From an uncultured Verrucomicrobiota bacterium (GTDB lineage Bacteria; Verrucomicrobiota; Kiritimatiellia; Kiritimatiellales; Tichowtungiaceae): DNA of 64,000 bases. Both the position numbers and the translations under genes were made by a program. The DNA lies in the NCBI GenBank assembly GCA_903831085.1, contig CAIKWE010000036.1:39392-103391 (forward strand), written 5' to 3'. The notes beneath the pieces were generated by a model that was given only the letters and a program-made list of their open reading frames with translations, searched no databases and was not told the DNA's origin. Below, in pieces: positions 8,143 through 17,121 of this stretch (position 1 is its first letter; each line of letters starts with the position of its first letter).

Positions 8143-9065
8143 AACACCTGATCTCTCTCAAAGACTGGAGCGCAGAGGAAATCCTCGGCGTGCTGGCGCT
8201 GGCCGCCAAGGTGAAAGCCCGTCCGGACAAATACCGTAAGGCGCTGCGGCAAAAAACCCTGCTGATGATTTTTGAAAAGCCGAGCCTGCGCACCCGGCTG
8301 TCGTTTGAGATCGGTATGACCCAGCTCGGCGGACACGCCATTTATTATGACATGAGCACCTCGCCGATGAGCGGCGGCAAGGAAACTATCGAAGATTCCA
8401 TCAAAGTGATGAGCCGTATGTGCGATATCGTCATGGCGCGTCTGTTTCGCCATGAAGACATTCTCGAAATGGCCGAATACGCCACGATCCCGGTGATCAA
8501 CGCGCTCACGGATGAAGGTCATCCCTGCCAGATCCTGGCTGACCTTCAGACGATTCAGGAAAAGAAGGGCACGCTCAAAGGACTCAAGCTGGCTTATCTC
8601 GGCGATGGCTTCAACAACGTCACCCATTCGCTCATGCAGGGCTGCACCAAACTGGGTATCCATATCAGCGTCGGCTCGCCCGAAGAACAGATGCCTGCCG
8701 TCGAAGTCACGGAACTGTGTTCGCAGTTCGCTCAGGAATCAGGCTGTGAACTGGTCGTCACCGACGATCCGGTCGAAGCCATCAAAGATGCCGACATTGT
8801 CTATACCGACTCGTGGATGAGCTACCACATTCCGAAAGACGAAGAGGCCGCGCGCGTCAAACTCTTCACCCCGTATCAGGTGAACGCGGCGCTGATGAAA
8901 AACGCCAAGCCGGACGCCATTTTTATGAACTGCCTGCCCGCACTGCGCGGTGCCGAGCAGACCGCCGAAGTCATCGACGGCCCGCAATCGGTCGTCTTCG
9001 ACGAAGCCGAAAACCGGCTCCACGCCCAGAAAGCCGTCATGCTCACGCTCTGCGGCGCGGTTTGA
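8139..9065 (+). CDS. argF: Ornithine carbamoyltransferase
   Basis: Carbamoylates ornithine to citrulline for arginine synthesis. The 308 residues match the family. FEKPSLRTRLSFE (about 45-57) is the carbamoyl-phosphate loop, HPCQILADL (about 128) the second site, and FMNCLPALRG (about 265) corresponds to the usual HCLP ornithine loop, here with Asn for His. A C-terminal ENRLHAQKAVM block agrees with the OTCase family. Substrate could be ornithine or an acylated ornithine; the His-to-Asn change and missing neighbours leave this open. It is translationally coupled to pyrB by a 4-bp overlap. Confidence 0.88.
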   Translation: MKHLISLKDWSAEEILGVLALAAKVKARPDKYRKALRQKTLLMIFEKPSLRTRLSFEIGMTQLGGHAIYYDMSTSPMSGGKETIEDSIKVMSRMCDIVMARLFRHEDILEMAEYATIPVINALTDEGHPCQILADLQTIQEKKGTLKGLKLAYLGDGFNNVTHSLMQGCTKLGIHISVGSPEEQMPAVEVTELCSQFAQESGCELVVTDDPVEAIKDADIVYTDSWMSYHIPKDEEAARVKLFTPYQVNAALMKNAKPDAIFMNCLPALRGAEQTAEVIDGPQSVVFDEAENRLHAQKAVMLTLCGAV

Positions 9066-9070
9066 GAATT

Positions 9071-9137
9071 TGGTAGGGACGGCTCTCCGAGCCGTCCGTT
9101 CTCAGTTAGCGGACGCCTCGGAGATGCGTCCCTACCT
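9071..9137. repeat. GTAGGGACGG-type inverted repeat
   Basis: GGTAGGGACGGCTCTCCGAGCCGTCC faces GGACGCCTCGGAGATGCGTCCCTACC, forming one long hairpin with internal ones. It lies between convergent argF and the VOC gene, and the VOC stop codon (9132-9134) is inside it. It may act as a two-way terminator. Confidence 0.75.
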
Positions 9138-9524
9138 TGCAGTCAACATGGGTGTGGCGCGTTTACAGAGCTGGATGGCCAGACCCCATGGGTCGCGCAG
9201 CATGACCAGGTGAGAGCCGTCATCCAGACGTTGATCCACAACAAGAGTTGCTCCGGCGGCGAGCAGGGCGGTTTTGTCGGCTTCAGGATCTTTTGAAACA
9301 AAGGCGATGTGGATCAGCAGCGGATCCATTTTCGCGTAGGGCGGAACCTGGTCCGGCGGGTTGTTATAAATTTCCAGCATGACGGTGCCACTGCTGTCCG
9401 CAAGGAAGTGCGTGCGGGCGGCGTCTTTCGCCGCGCGGACGACTTTCAGTCCGAGGTGTTTCGTGTACCACGCCGCCACGGCCACGGGGTCAGCCACATT
9501 CAGTGCGAAATGTTCAATTTTCAT
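9132..9524 (-). CDS. VOC-superfamily (glyoxalase-like) protein
   Basis: A 130-residue protein with two beta-alpha-beta-beta-beta modules of the vicinal oxygen chelate fold. It starts MKIEHFALNVADPVAVAAWYTKHLGLKV, whose first His is the usual metal ligand; MLEIYNN is the end of module one, IHIAFVSKDP starts module two, and LRDPWGLAIQLCKR ends it. It could be a glyoxalase, dioxygenase or resistance protein; nothing here decides the substrate. It follows dlgD on the same strand after 36 bp, with AGGAAA before its ATG, so the two may share a transcript. Confidence 0.85.
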   Translation of the reverse strand: MKIEHFALNVADPVAVAAWYTKHLGLKVVRAAKDAARTHFLADSSGTVMLEIYNNPPDQVPPYAKMDPLLIHIAFVSKDPEADKTALLAAGATLVVDQRLDDGSHLVMLRDPWGLAIQLCKRATPMLTAR

Positions 9525-9560
9525 ATTGGTTTCCTATCCTTGGGTTTTAACGTTGAACCG

Positions 9561-10562
9561 CTACATGTTCAGAATCGTCTGCCAGGCGTCCGGATCGACC
9601 AAAATTCCCTTTTCGAGATTTTCTTTCCGGGCGGCGAGCATGCCCTGTCCGGGGTAACGGACCTGCTGTGCGTCCTTGATCGAGGGCGTATTTAGAAAAT
9701 CATCAAGGATGGTATTCACCTTTTCATCAACATGGCCGGCGCCCGCCTGCGATACGATGTCAATGGCTATGAAGACCTGTGAGACTCCGATTTCTTTTCC
9801 GCTCCGTGTGATCGCCCCCGTCGAATTGCCGCCGCTGATGAGAGTCGCCATCAGATCAAGCACGAGAGCGAGTCCTGAGCCTTTCCAGTAACCGATCGGA
9901 AGGGGACGGTGTGATTTCAAGATGGCATCGGGATCCGTGGTGAGTTCGCCGTTCTTGTCGTAGCCTCCGGCCAAAGGCAGTTTCTGGCCGCGCCGCCGGA
10001 AGGTATCGAGTTTTCCGTTTGAAAACTGGCTCATAGCCATATCGAGCAGGACGGGCCCTTCGCTGCGCGGGATGCAGACGACCAGCGGATTATTTCCCAC
10101 CTTTCTTTCGGCCGCCCCCCACGGTGGCATGAGCGCGATGGTGTTGGTCCAGCAGATTCCGATACAACCGGCCTCGGCGGCCAGCAGTCCGTATGTGCCC
10201 GCCCGCATCCAGTGGTTTGTGTTGCGCAGTCCAACGCAGCCGATGCCGTTCCCGCGCGAAAGCTCAATGGCACGCTTCATCGCCTTTTCCGCATTGAGGG
10301 GGCCGATGCCTCTTTTCCCGTCCCACTGCTCGATCGCGCCGAAGGAACTTACAAGTTCAGGTTCGGCCTCTGGCTTGACGCCGCCGGTTTTTACATCGGT
10401 GACGAAACTGGGAAAGCGGTTCACGCCGTGCGAGTTGACGCCGTCGCAGGTGTTCTGAGTAAAGATCAGTGCGCATTTTTTCGCTTTGGAATCCTCAAAG
10501 CCTGCCGCCAGCAGAATCCGGGTGAGTTCCTGCAAAAGCTCATCAAAGGGTACTCGTTTCAT
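9561..10562 (-). CDS. dlgD: Malate/lactate dehydrogenase family, 2,3-diketo-L-gulonate reductase-like
   Basis: NAD(P)H-dependent 2-oxoacid reductase of the MDH/LDH_2 (Ldh2) family. The pattern SHGVNRFP (about 42-49), GAIEQWDGKRGIGPLNA, LRNTNHWMRAG, GICWTNTIALMPPWGA and IGYWKGSGLALVLDL closely follows E. coli DlgD (YiaK), which reduces 2,3-diketo-L-gulonate. I chose the ATG at 10562 (MKRVPFDEL), preceded by GGAAG; an open frame continues upstream to 10667 but that part is not family-like. About 333 residues, matching the family. No other ascorbate or gulonate genes are nearby, so the true substrate is uncertain. Confidence 0.86.
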   Translation of the reverse strand: MKRVPFDELLQELTRILLAAGFEDSKAKKCALIFTQNTCDGVNSHGVNRFPSFVTDVKTGGVKPEAEPELVSSFGAIEQWDGKRGIGPLNAEKAMKRAIELSRGNGIGCVGLRNTNHWMRAGTYGLLAAEAGCIGICWTNTIALMPPWGAAERKVGNNPLVVCIPRSEGPVLLDMAMSQFSNGKLDTFRRRGQKLPLAGGYDKNGELTTDPDAILKSHRPLPIGYWKGSGLALVLDLMATLISGGNSTGAITRSGKEIGVSQVFIAIDIVSQAGAGHVDEKVNTILDDFLNTPSIKDAQQVRYPGQGMLAARKENLEKGILVDPDAWQTILNM

Positions 10563-10678
10563 TTGCGCTTCCATCATGCGGCAATGTAGCGCGACGGTTA
10601 ACAGGGAGCAACCGGAAATGCTTTCTTTGCCGAAACGGATCACTGTGGTAAAAGCGGTTCCCTGCAAAAGGAATTTTA

Positions 10679-11986
10679 ATGAACGGCACCTACCATATCT
10701 GGACCATCGGCTGTCAAATGAACGAAGCCGACTCGCGCTACCTCGCTTCGCAGCTCGAAGCGCTGGGCTTTGCGGAAACTCCGCGCGCCGAGCATGCCGA
10801 CATCGCAGTGCTCAATACCTGCGTGGTGCGCCAGCAGCCGGAGGATAAAGCCGTTTCCAAACTGCTGTCGCTGGGTGACACCAAGAAAAACAAGCGCCGG
10901 ATGATTATCGCGCTGATGGGTTGCATGGTCGGCAAGCGCGAGGCGGAAGACCTCGCGGCGCGCTTTCCGTTCGTCGATGTGTTTATGGCGCCGTCGCAGA
11001 CGGATGCGCTGATCGATTACGTTTTAAGCCGCGACGAATACAGTCATCTCGACCGCACGCAGATCGAACTAGCCGATTACCGTCTGCCCGCCGTGAACCG
11101 CGAAAAGGCGATCACCGCTTTTGTGCCGATCACGCTGGGCTGCTCGCACGCCTGTTCCTACTGCATTATTCCGTATCGCCGCGGCCCCGACCGCAGTCGC
11201 AAGCCGGAGGAAGTTCTGTCTGAAGTGCGTTCGCTGGCCGGGCAGGGGGTCAAAGAGGTGACGCTTCTCGGGCAGATTGTCGACCGCTACGGTTTCGACC
11301 TCGACAGCGGCATCAATCTGGCGTGGCTTCTCAAAGAAGTGGCGAAGATCGACGGTATTCTGCGTGTCCGGTTTCTCACCAGCCACCCGTCATACATCGA
11401 CGAAGAGTTGATCCGCGCCGTCGCGGAAACGAAAAAACTCTGTCCGTACTTTGAACTGCCGTTTCAGGCGGGCAGTGACCGCATTCTCGAATCGATGCGC
11501 CGCGGCTATACGAACGCCGAATACCGGCAGGTTGTTTCCAATATTCGGAAAATCATTCCGGACGCTTCGATCAATACCGACGTCATCGTCGGTTATCCGA
11601 GCGAAACGGAAGACGATTTCATGGAGACGATGAAACTCTACGGCGAGCTGAAGCTCGATCTGGCGCATATCGCCAAATACTCGCCGCGTCCGCGCACCGT
11701 TTCTTCCAAAATGCCCGACGATGTTTCCGAAGAGGAAAAAGAGAGCCGCCTGAACCGCTTCGACGAACTGGTGGCGAAAGTGATGGGCGAAAACAACGCT
11801 CCAATGCTTGGAACGGTTGTCGAAGTGCTGGCCGAAGAATTTCAGGCCAGCAAAGGCCGCTGGCGCGGACGCACTCCGCAGAACAAACTGGTTTTCTTTG
11901 AGCACGAAGGCGACTGCCTCGGCCAGCTCGTAAACGTCAAACTCGACTGGACCGGCCCGTTCTCCATGATCGGCCGCGCCGTTTAA
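10679..11986 (+). CDS. miaB: tRNA-2-methylthio-N6-dimethylallyladenosine synthase
   Basis: Radical-SAM methylthiotransferase modifying A37 of tRNAs. The N-terminal MTTase domain has its three cluster cysteines in TIGCQMNEADS (about 11), LNTCVVR (about 47) and MGCMVG (about 81). The radical-SAM motif CSHACSYC (CxxxCxxC) lies at about residues 155-162, and a TRAM domain closes the 435-residue protein. Family length is 430-470. The RGPDRSRKPEEV segment after the SAM cysteines fits MiaB rather than RimO. It overlaps the convergent mtaD gene by 4 bp. Confidence 0.93.
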   Translation: MNGTYHIWTIGCQMNEADSRYLASQLEALGFAETPRAEHADIAVLNTCVVRQQPEDKAVSKLLSLGDTKKNKRRMIIALMGCMVGKREAEDLAARFPFVDVFMAPSQTDALIDYVLSRDEYSHLDRTQIELADYRLPAVNREKAITAFVPITLGCSHACSYCIIPYRRGPDRSRKPEEVLSEVRSLAGQGVKEVTLLGQIVDRYGFDLDSGINLAWLLKEVAKIDGILRVRFLTSHPSYIDEELIRAVAETKKLCPYFELPFQAGSDRILESMRRGYTNAEYRQVVSNIRKIIPDASINTDVIVGYPSETEDDFMETMKLYGELKLDLAHIAKYSPRPRTVSSKMPDDVSEEEKESRLNRFDELVAKVMGENNAPMLGTVVEVLAEEFQASKGRWRGRTPQNKLVFFEHEGDCLGQLVNVKLDWTGPFSMIGRAV

Positions 11987-13233
11987 CGCCGGAATTTTTC
12001 TTTGAAGGCGCGGCCTTTGGCGATGATTTCCTCTTCGCCCGGCACATGGCGGTTTTGCATCAGAACTTTTCCGTCGCAGATGACGGTGTCGATACAGGAG
12101 GCGTCGGCGCTGTAGACCATGTCGGCGATCAAGTGGTGACCGGGCGTCAGCCGTTCGTTGTTGAGATCAACGAGCATGCAGTCGGCCAGCGCGCCCTCGG
12201 CGATGATGCCGCTGTTGAGGCCGAACATTTCGGCGGCGGCGCGGGTTCCGGCATGCCACGCCGTCTGCGCATCCAGCGCCGTGGTGTTGCCGGTAAAATG
12301 TTTTTCGAGCAGGGCGGCCATTTTGATTTCAGAACCCATGTCGAGACAGTTGTTTGACGCCGCGCCGTCAGTGCCGATTGCCACCTCCATTCCGGCGTTC
12401 ACTGCATCGGTGAAGCGAAACTTGCCGGAGGCGAGTTTCATGTTGGAGGTCGGGCAGTGCAGTGCCTTTACACCGCGTTCCGCGAGCAGTTCCATTTCGG
12501 ATTGCTCCAGCCAGATACAGTGCGCGGCGGTGACGTTCGGTCCGAGGAAGCCGATGGAGTCAAGATAAGTCGGCGGGCGCGTACCGTGCTTGGCGACGCA
12601 GTCGGTCACTTCCTTTTGTGTTTCGGAAAGGTGGATGTGAATCATCAGTCCGTGCGCAGCGGCAAACTCCGCACACCAGCGGAGTGATTTTTCGGAAACC
12701 GTATAAATCGCATGCGGGCCGAGCTGAAAAATAATGCGGTCGCTGTACCGGGTGCGTTCTTTAAACAGGCGCTGATTCTGCTCGATCTGCTCTTTGGCTT
12801 TAGCCGGATCGTCGAAGTCAATAAAGACGGCGGAGAGCGCGGCGCGCAGACCCATTTCGTCAACGGCGCGGGCGGTGCCGTGCCAGAACCAGTACATGTC
12901 GTTGAAGAAGGTGGTGCCGGACTTGATCATCTCCAGACAGGCCAGCCGCGCGCCGTGATAGACATCCTCTTCGGTGACCTTGCTTTCAAACGGCCAGACG
13001 TGATCGTTCAGCCAGGTGAACAGTTCGAGATCGTCGGCGTAGCTTCGCATGTAGGCCATCGCCGCGTGGGTGTGGGCATTATGGAACGTCGGCAGAATCG
13101 CCTTGTTTTTGCCGTCGAGGACAAGTTCCGCGGACTGGCCGGAGCAGTCGCCGATGGTTTTAATGTGACTGCCGCTGATAAACACATCAACGGGCGATCC
13201 GTTCCATTCGACTTGCTTTATCAAAATGCTCAT
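11983..13233 (-). CDS. mtaD: 5-methylthioadenosine/S-adenosylhomocysteine deaminase
   Basis: Zinc amidohydrolase that deaminates methylthioadenosine or S-adenosylhomocysteine. Metal-binding motifs: HNAHTHAAMAY (about residue 60), HIHLSET (about 205), AAHCIWL (about 235) and the catalytic Asp in GTDGAASNN (about 295). Start is the ATG at 13233 (MSILIKQ), giving 416 residues; upstream in-frame sequence is not family-like. The divergent gap of 124 bp to the next gene must hold both promoters. Other members of the family deaminate cytosine or chlorinated compounds, but the overall pattern fits MtaD. Confidence 0.87.
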   Translation of the reverse strand: MSILIKQVEWNGSPVDVFISGSHIKTIGDCSGQSAELVLDGKNKAILPTFHNAHTHAAMAYMRSYADDLELFTWLNDHVWPFESKVTEEDVYHGARLACLEMIKSGTTFFNDMYWFWHGTARAVDEMGLRAALSAVFIDFDDPAKAKEQIEQNQRLFKERTRYSDRIIFQLGPHAIYTVSEKSLRWCAEFAAAHGLMIHIHLSETQKEVTDCVAKHGTRPPTYLDSIGFLGPNVTAAHCIWLEQSEMELLAERGVKALHCPTSNMKLASGKFRFTDAVNAGMEVAIGTDGAASNNCLDMGSEIKMAALLEKHFTGNTTALDAQTAWHAGTRAAAEMFGLNSGIIAEGALADCMLVDLNNERLTPGHHLIADMVYSADASCIDTVICDGKVLMQNRHVPGEEEIIAKGRAFKEKFRR

Positions 13234-13357
13234 GGTGGTGACTCTACCGGCGGGCGGGTCGAAAAACCATGCAAAAACCGGACCGGAGAGCAGGTTTCTC
13301 GTGACATTGTTTGCCGGGCGGAGTAGTTCTTTCCGGCAGTTGGACGAGGAAAATCGG

Positions 13358-14479
13358 GTGAGAAAGACCATCATACAAATCCTGTTTGCGGCGCTGTTCT
13401 GCGGCACGGTGTACGGAGTTGCGCCGGTTCAAATCGATTTTTTCTACGAGCCTGGCTGTCATGACTGTGAACGGATCGAAGCCGAACTTCTGCCGCAGCT
13501 TGAAACACGTTTTCCGGGCGCATGCCTGATTCAGCGCCATGATGTCGGGGTGGAAACCAATTTTTTGTATCTTCTCCATCTTGAACGTGAACTGGGTTAC
13601 ACACAGCCGGAGCGGGCTTATCTGATTATCAACAAACAGTATACTTTCGGGCCAACCCCGGTTCCTGAGGAATTTTTCGCGCGGATTTCAAGTCTGCTGG
13701 AAAAGGGAGCCGCAGTTTCGGCACCGCAGGCCGTTCCGCCTGATCTCGCAAAGAAATGGTACAGCGGGTTTACGTTTTCGGCGGTGGTTGTCGCCGGGTT
13801 GATTGACGGGATTAATCCGTGCGCATTCTCGACGCTGGTTTTCTTTATGAGCCTGCTGTCGGTTGCCAAAGTGCGGAACCGCACGTTACTGCTGCTCGGA
13901 ATTTCATTCTGTCTGGCTTCGTTTCTAACCTATTTGGCGCTGGGCTTCGGCCTGTTCCGCGTCCTGCATCTGTTTTCAGGATTTACGATGTTACGCAGTG
14001 CGATCGAATGGATCATGGCCGTCGTCCTTCTGGTGCTGGCCTTCCTGTCATTCCGTGATGCCGTCCGTTTCCGAAAAACCGCCCGCGCCGACGATATAAC
14101 CCTTCAGCTTTCAACCGGCATGAAGAAACGGATTCACGATGTCATGCGCCGCGGACTGGGAAACACCAGCGTGATTGCGGGCGGCCTGCTGATTGGCACC
14201 GCGGTGACAGCGATTGAAAGTGTCTGCACCGGTCAAGTGTATGTGCCGACGCTGGTTTTGATTCTAAAAGACAGCGCTCTGTCCGAGCCCCGGGCATGGA
14301 TGCTTCTGCTGCTCTACAACGCCTTGTTTGTTCTGCCGCTGGTGATTATTTTTATCGCGGTTTACTTCGGCTTGAAGACAGAGACACTTCTCGCGTGGAG
14401 CCGACAGAACGTCGTTGTCTCAAAAACCCTGCTGGGTTTGCTCTTTATCCTGATGGCGCTGCTGATTGCTTTGTTTTAG
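13358..14479 (+). CDS. Thioredoxin-like/CcdA-type membrane thiol-disulfide protein
   Basis: A secreted-side thioredoxin-like domain fused to a CcdA/DsbD-type membrane domain. A signal peptide (RKTIIQILFAALFCGTVYG) is followed by QIDFFYEPGCHDCERIE with a CxxC pair (about residue 33). The membrane part has about six to seven helices, with the paired membrane cysteines in DGINPCAFSTL and ESVCTGQVYVP. These are the signatures of proteins that carry electrons across the inner membrane. Start taken as GTG 13358 after GAGGA at 13346-13350; the region upstream belongs to the divergent promoter area. About 373 residues. Its periplasmic partner is unknown. Confidence 0.85.
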   Translation: MRKTIIQILFAALFCGTVYGVAPVQIDFFYEPGCHDCERIEAELLPQLETRFPGACLIQRHDVGVETNFLYLLHLERELGYTQPERAYLIINKQYTFGPTPVPEEFFARISSLLEKGAAVSAPQAVPPDLAKKWYSGFTFSAVVVAGLIDGINPCAFSTLVFFMSLLSVAKVRNRTLLLLGISFCLASFLTYLALGFGLFRVLHLFSGFTMLRSAIEWIMAVVLLVLAFLSFRDAVRFRKTARADDITLQLSTGMKKRIHDVMRRGLGNTSVIAGGLLIGTAVTAIESVCTGQVYVPTLVLILKDSALSEPRAWMLLLLYNALFVLPLVIIFIAVYFGLKTETLLAWSRQNVVVSKTLLGLLFILMALLIALF

Positions 14480-14499
14480 CGGGCGTTGCCGAGCCGCTT

Positions 14500-14546
14500 T
14501 TCCAAGGTATGGAAAAACATGAACGAATAATTTCCAAATATCGGAA
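14500..14546. repeat. Two phased TTCCAA palindromes upstream of dedA
   Basis: Cores at 14500 (TTCCAA-GGT-ATGGAA) and 14532 (TTCCAA-ATA-TCGGAA), 32 bp apart. They end 59 bp before the dedA start codon. Confidence 0.8.
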
Positions 14547-14605
14547 ACTCCGCTACACTCCGCGCCAATTTGTTGAATAAGAACCTGAATTCGAACGGAG
14601 TTTTT

Positions 14606-15271
14606 ATGGAAATGATGAATGGGGTTGTCGAGTGGATCGTCGCGGTGGTCGGTCAGTGGGGATATGTCGGAATTGTAATTATGATGTTTCTGGAAAGCTC
14701 CTGCTTTCCGTTCCCCAGCGAGGTTGTCATGATCCCGGCAGGCTATCTGGCCTCGCCCGCCTATTTAACCTCCGCGAACTACGCTCCCGGCCATGAAATG
14801 AACCTATGGGTCGCCATCTTCATGGGCATCATCGGAAGCTGGCTGGGCGCTTTGTTCAATTACTATCTGGCTTTGGCTCTCGGGCGGCCGCTGCTGCTCA
14901 AATGGGGCAAGTATCTCCTGATTTCTGAAAAGAATTTTGAAAAGGGCGAAAAATTTTTCCGGAGTCACGGAGAGATCAGCACATTTACCGGACGGCTGAT
15001 TCCAGTGATCCGGCAGTACATTTCGCTGCCGGCCGGCATTGCCCGGATGAACATGGCGCATTTTCTTTTCTGGACCGGTCTGGGGGCCGGTATCTGGGTG
15101 ACCATTCTGGCCGTCATCGGCTACGTGGCCGGACAAAACCGCGATCTGATTCAGAAATACTCGCGGGAAGCCACGATTCTGGCCCTTCTCAGCTGCGTGG
15201 TCATCATCATCGCCTATGTGATTATCCACCGGCGGCGCAAGGCTCGTCAGTCCATCGCTGAGACTAAGTAA
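14606..15271 (+). CDS. DedA-family (VTT domain) membrane protein
   Basis: A 221-residue inner-membrane protein of the DedA/SNARE-associated family, which includes undecaprenyl-phosphate and lipid flippases. Visible marks: ESSCFPFPSEVVMIPAGYLA (re-entrant loop region, about residues 29-48), the conserved GSWLGALFNYYLALALGRP, and FTGRLIPVIRQYISLPAGIARM, typical of the second re-entrant segment. The start ATG 14606 follows GGAG at a good spacing; an earlier in-frame TTG at 14570 lacks one. Two phased palindromes upstream could control it. Confidence 0.9.
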   Translation: MEMMNGVVEWIVAVVGQWGYVGIVIMMFLESSCFPFPSEVVMIPAGYLASPAYLTSANYAPGHEMNLWVAIFMGIIGSWLGALFNYYLALALGRPLLLKWGKYLLISEKNFEKGEKFFRSHGEISTFTGRLIPVIRQYISLPAGIARMNMAHFLFWTGLGAGIWVTILAVIGYVAGQNRDLIQKYSREATILALLSCVVIIIAYVIIHRRRKARQSIAETK

Positions 15272-15464
15272 CGGCTGAGAAAGTCACAAAAAGTGCGGCC
15301 AGCGGCCGCATCTACAGAAGAAAAGATACGCACTCTGGGCCGGGTGACCTCACCCGGCGGGACAGGGCAGACGGGGCGCCTGCGGTACGTATCGCCGCCG
15401 TCCCGGCGGCCTGTTCCAAAGCCCCAAGCCTCAGACCTGCGGATCTAATGTCTGACGCCTTCTC
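15272..15464. repeat. Intergenic palindromic repeats between dedA and fumC
   Basis: Contains GTGCGGCCAGCGGCCGCA (hairpin), GGGCCGGGTGACCTCACCCGGC (hairpin also seen in frame inside the cheB/cheR gene) and CGCCGCCGTCCCGGCGGC. It separates two convergent genes and has no coding potential that I can support. Confidence 0.65.
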
Positions 15465-16841
15465 CTACTTCGTCGGCCCGTTGGATTGGGCGAGCAGGGC
15501 GGCGAATTCCTTTTCGGGCATCAGCTTTTTCTCGCGCACCAGTTCGGCCAGCGTCTTGCCGGTCTTTAAACTCTCTTTGACCAGCTCGGCGACTTTGTCG
15601 TAGCCCAGCACCGGATTTAAAATCGTCGGCAGTCCGGCGCTGTTCTCAAAATATTTCCGGCAGACCGCCTCGTTGGCGGTGATGCCGCGCACGCATTTTT
15701 TATCCAGCGCGGCGCAGACCTTGGTCAGAATCCGCAGCGACTTGACGATATTCGCGCCGACCAGCGGCATGTGGGTGTTCAGTTCCAACTGACCGGCGGC
15801 GCAACCGGCGGAAACCGCCGCGTCGTTACCGACCACCTGCAGGCAGGCCATATTGGCGGATTCGCAGATGCTCGGATTGATCTTGCCCGGCATAATCGAA
15901 GAACCCGGCTCAACCGGCGGCAGATTGATTTCGCCAAAGCCGGTGTTCGGGCCGGAGGCGAGCAGGCGCAGATCGTTGACGATCTTATTGATATCGAGTG
16001 CCAGCATTTTCAGCGCGCCGGAAAACGCGCCCATGTCGGAAAGAAACTGCGTGATCTCAATACCATCTTCAGCGGCGCGGTATTCCTGTCCGGTTGCCTG
16101 ATTGAGCGCCTTGATAATTTCACCGCGGAAAGCGGCGGGCGTGTTGACGCCGGTGCCGATGGCGTTGCCGCCGATGCCCAACTCATGCAGATCCATACAG
16201 GCATAGGCGATGCGGCGTTCGGCTTTACGCAGAGCGTGAGCCCAGGCGGCGAATTCCTGTCCAAGTGTCATCGGAACCGCGTCCTGCAAATGGGTGCGGC
16301 CGGTTTTCCAAACGTTGGAAAATTCGTCCGCCTTCTTTTCCAATGCCAGGATCAGTTTTTCCAAGGTCTGGAAAAGTCCGCCGGACAATTCAATCGCCGC
16401 GACGCGGATAGCCGATGGAAAGACGTTGTTGGTCGACTCGCCCATGTTGACATCGTCGTTCGGATGCACGGTTTTGCGGTCGCCGCGCTTGCCGCCAAGC
16501 GCTTCGGCGGCCAGATTGGCCAGCACCTCGTTGACGTTCATGTTGCTCGATGTGCCGGAGCCGGCCTGAAAGGTATCAATCGGGAACTGATCATTGAACT
16601 TTCCGCTCAGCACTTCGCCGCAGGCGGCGGCGATGGCGACCGCCTTGTCGTGCGGCAGCAGGCCGAGTTGCGCGTTGGCGGCGGCGCAGGCCTGTTTCAA
16701 TTTCACCATCGCGTAGATCAGTTCCAGCGGAAGCTTTTCGCCCGCCATATGGAAATTTTCAATCGACCGGCAGGTATGCACGCCGTACAGCGCGTCGTCC
16801 GGTACCGTCAGTTCGCCGAGGGAATCTTTTTCTTTTCTCAT
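15465..16841 (-). CDS. fumC: Class II fumarate lyase, probably fumarate hydratase
   Basis: A 458-residue member of the fumarase/aspartase superfamily. The signature loop is GSSIMPGKINPS (about 316-327); THLQDAVPMTLGQEF (about 186) and HPNDDVNMGES (about 138) complete the active site. Fumarase C is favoured because NPSICE resembles the fumarase loop, but the N-terminal pattern LYGVHTCRSIENF is also aspartase-like, so aspartate ammonia-lyase remains possible. Two TTCCAA palindromes are read as SNVWKTGRT and FQTLEK without changing length. It is the last gene of recN - small membrane protein - fumC, with gaps of 3 and 7 bp. Confidence 0.85.
   Translation of the reverse strand: MRKEKDSLGELTVPDDALYGVHTCRSIENFHMAGEKLPLELIYAMVKLKQACAAANAQLGLLPHDKAVAIAAACGEVLSGKFNDQFPIDTFQAGSGTSSNMNVNEVLANLAAEALGGKRGDRKTVHPNDDVNMGESTNNVFPSAIRVAAIELSGGLFQTLEKLILALEKKADEFSNVWKTGRTHLQDAVPMTLGQEFAAWAHALRKAERRIAYACMDLHELGIGGNAIGTGVNTPAAFRGEIIKALNQATGQEYRAAEDGIEITQFLSDMGAFSGALKMLALDINKIVNDLRLLASGPNTGFGEINLPPVEPGSSIMPGKINPSICESANMACLQVVGNDAAVSAGCAAGQLELNTHMPLVGANIVKSLRILTKVCAALDKKCVRGITANEAVCRKYFENSAGLPTILNPVLGYDKVAELVKESLKTGKTLAELVREKKLMPEKEFAALLAQSNGPTK
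16306..16373. repeat. Two TTCCAA palindromes inside fumC
   Basis: Cores at 16306 (perfect, spacer ACG) and 16359 (TTCCAA-GGT-CTGGAA), 53 bp apart (about five helical turns). Both are in frame, using two different reading phases. Confidence 0.85.
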
Positions 16842-16848
16842 GATTTTT

Positions 16849-17118
16849 CTAGTCGTCGTGTATGAGTGAAATAAAGCCTGCCGTCAGCACCACACCGCCG
16901 AGTATAAAGTAAGACATCAGGCTGGTGAGCGACAGATTGAGTTTTACGAAATTCCAGGTGATGTGCATGACGAAAATATAGGTCAGCAACAGGCCGAATT
17001 TTGTCGCGCGGAACAGCAGGCAGATGGAACCAATAACCACCAGCAGGAGAAGTTCCCATACCTGAATGGTTATCTGCTGCCCGGGAATCCACAGCAAGAA
17101 ATCTTTGAGTGTTTCCAT
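16849..17118 (-). CDS. Small three-helix membrane protein, unknown
   Basis: An 89-residue very hydrophobic protein with three likely membrane helices (about 20-37, 41-58, 64-85) ending in the acidic tail HDD. It lies 3 bp after recN and 7 bp before fumC on the same strand, so translation in one transcript is likely. I do not recognise the family; no catalytic or metal-binding residues are visible. Confidence 0.7.
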   Translation of the reverse strand: METLKDFLLWIPGQQITIQVWELLLLVVIGSICLLFRATKFGLLLTYIFVMHITWNFVKLNLSLTSLMSYFILGGVVLTAGFISLIHDD

Positions 17119-17121
17119 GAT

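Noticed and set aside
11799..11813. CTCCAA-TGC-TTGGAA in miaB
   Set aside because: One arm is off and there are no T-run/A-run flanks; the residues APMLGT fit an ordinary TRAM-domain approach.
15465..16841. Firm aspartase assignment
   Set aside because: The N-terminus is aspartase-like, but the signature loop and overall pattern fit fumarase at least as well, so the call stays at fumarate lyase, probably FumC.
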